A stretch of 17,661 nucleotides of DNA. It comes from an uncultured Clostridia bacterium. Its GTDB lineage: Bacteria; Bacillota; Clostridia; UBA1381. The notes under the pieces were generated by a model, which made no database searches, was not told the DNA's origin, and saw only the letters and a list, made by a program, of their open reading frames with translations. Shown piece after piece: positions 16,775 to 17,661 of this stretch. Position 1 is the first letter of the stretch. The number at the start of each line of letters is the position of its first letter. The stretch is taken from NCBI GenBank assembly GCA_934501535.1, contig CAKSUM010000028.1:1-17661 (forward strand), written 5' to 3'. Made by a program: the position numbers and the translations under genes.

Positions 16775-17661
16775 ATGAAAAAGTTAAATAAATGTAATCA
16801 AAACGGCGCTGCACAGATTGCGCTTAATATCGTTATGATACTCTTGTGTATCGCATTTGTTGCGCCGCTTTTGCTGGTTCTTACAACGTCGCTGACGAGC
16901 GATGAGGATATTATAAAATACGGCTACAGCTTTATTCCGAAACATATTGATTTTTCGGCGTACCGATATGTTTTGTCCAATGCGGACGCTTTGGTAAGAG
17001 CGTACGGCGTGACATTTGCATTTTCAACCATATCAATGATATCGTCGCTGCTGCTTATGGCGATGGTTGCGTATCCGCTGTCGAGAAATATCACGCCGGG
17101 ACGGAGATTTATTTCGATGTTTTTGTATTTCACGATGCTGTTTAACGGCGGACTGGTGCCAACATATATTTTGATAACGAAATATCTGCACCTGGGCAAT
17201 AACTTTTTGGTTTACATACTGCCGGGAATGATAAGCCCGTGGTATGTGTTTATGATGCGCACGAATTTTCAGGGATTGCCGTCGGCTATTGTGGAGTCGG
17301 CGTATCTTGACGGAGCAAGCGAATATACCATATTCTTTAAATTTATTCTGCCGCTTTCCAAGCCGGTTCTTGCAACTATAGCGTTGTTTGTATTTCTGGC
17401 GCGCTGGAACGACTGGTACACATGCATGCTTTACATAGATGATGATAATTTGACGAGTTTGCAGTATCTGCTGCAAAAAATCGTTCTTGAAATGCAGATG
17501 CTGCAAAACCCCGATTATGCATCATCTGCCGTGACGGATATTCCGGGCGAAGCGGTAAGAATGGCGCTTGCAGTATTCGTAGCGGGGCCGGCACTCTTTG
17601 TTTTCCCGTTCTTCCAGAAATATTTTGTAAAAGGTATGACGGTGGGTTCAGTAAAGGGCTG
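16775..17661 (+). CDS. ABC sugar importer permease, YtcP type, cut at the window edge
   Basis: This is the second permease of the importer, read here for 295 codons. It has a first membrane segment at about IALNIVMILLCIAFVAPLLLVL, a family-typical segment LFNGGLVPTYILITKYLHLGNN, and the EAA-like loop VESAYLDGASEYTIFFKFIL (Glu174, Asp179, Gly180). The variant ESAYLDG fits the YtcP/CUT1 pattern. The ATG follows GGAGGA (16765-16770) by only 4 bases. The last residues, GMTVGSVKG, match the usual C-terminus of this family, and the next two bases are TG. The gene is therefore probably complete except for the final base of a TGA stop just outside the window. This frame stays open to the edge. Confidence 0.93.
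   Translation, partial: MKKLNKCNQNGAAQIALNIVMILLCIAFVAPLLLVLTTSLTSDEDIIKYGYSFIPKHIDFSAYRYVLSNADALVRAYGVTFAFSTISMISSLLLMAMVAYPLSRNITPGRRFISMFLYFTMLFNGGLVPTYILITKYLHLGNNFLVYILPGMISPWYVFMMRTNFQGLPSAIVESAYLDGASEYTIFFKFILPLSKPVLATIALFVFLARWNDWYTCMLYIDDDNLTSLQYLLQKIVLEMQMLQNPDYASSAVTDIPGEAVRMALAVFVAGPALFVFPFFQKYFVKGMTVGSVKG

Noticed and set aside
16924..17199. Minus-strand open frames at the right edge (for example 91 and 157 residues)
   Set aside because: They lie opposite the second permease gene, which is open to the window edge and carries clear permease motifs.

Overview
The window looks like part of a carbohydrate-utilisation locus from a Gram-positive (monoderm) anaerobe of the Clostridia, probably a gut or plant-matter degrader. 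This is inferred from several features: a YesM/YesN-type two-component system, an LplA/LplB/YtcP-type ABC sugar importer with no ATPase gene of its own, S-layer homology (SLH) domains as the cell-wall anchor, copper-amine-oxidase-N-terminal-like domains, strong AGGAGG-like ribosome binding sites, and moderate base composition with AT-rich promoters. I cannot name the species. No tRNA, rRNA, CRISPR array or mobile element was seen.

Layout from left to right. (a) 1-121: no gene, but a leftward promoter with a conserved regulatory element, serving a gene outside the window. (b) 122-1882, minus: a YesM-type membrane histidine kinase with its own promoter. (c) 2083-14160, plus: six tightly spaced genes, apparently one operon from a single regulated promoter at 1972-2024. 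They encode a sugar-binding lipoprotein, a secreted lectin-like/Ig-like protein, a 1228-residue secreted parallel beta-helix protein resembling glycoside hydrolase family 141, a protein with SLH domains at the C-terminus, a 972-residue protein with SLH domains at the N-terminus, and a small secreted protein with a golvesin-like and a copper-amine-oxidase-N-like domain. A palindromic terminator at 14156-14197 closes this operon and also the converging response-regulator gene. (d) 14193-15656, minus: a YesN-type response regulator with an AraC output domain. (e) 15824 to the right edge, plus: the two ABC permeases, behind a second regulated promoter. The second permease gene is complete except for what is probably the last base of its stop codon.

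The main observation is a 30-base element found three times: 63-92 on the minus strand, and 1972-2001 and 15737-15766 on the plus strand. It is identical at 26 of 30 positions in all three copies. Each copy ends in the -35 box (TTGAAA) of a promoter with a 17-base spacer and an extended -10 box. The copies precede the surface-protein/binding-protein operon, the permease operon and an unseen gene to the left. This ties the whole locus into one regulon, most simply controlled by the YesM/YesN pair encoded here.

Working model (inference): the beta-helix enzyme and the lectin-like proteins act on or bind a plant or host glycan at the cell surface, the SLH proteins hold part of this machinery to the wall, the lipoprotein captures released oligosaccharides and the LplB/YtcP-type permeases import them, powered by a shared ATPase encoded elsewhere. 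The kinase senses an extracellular signal and YesN switches on the three promoters. The substrate cannot be read from the sequence.
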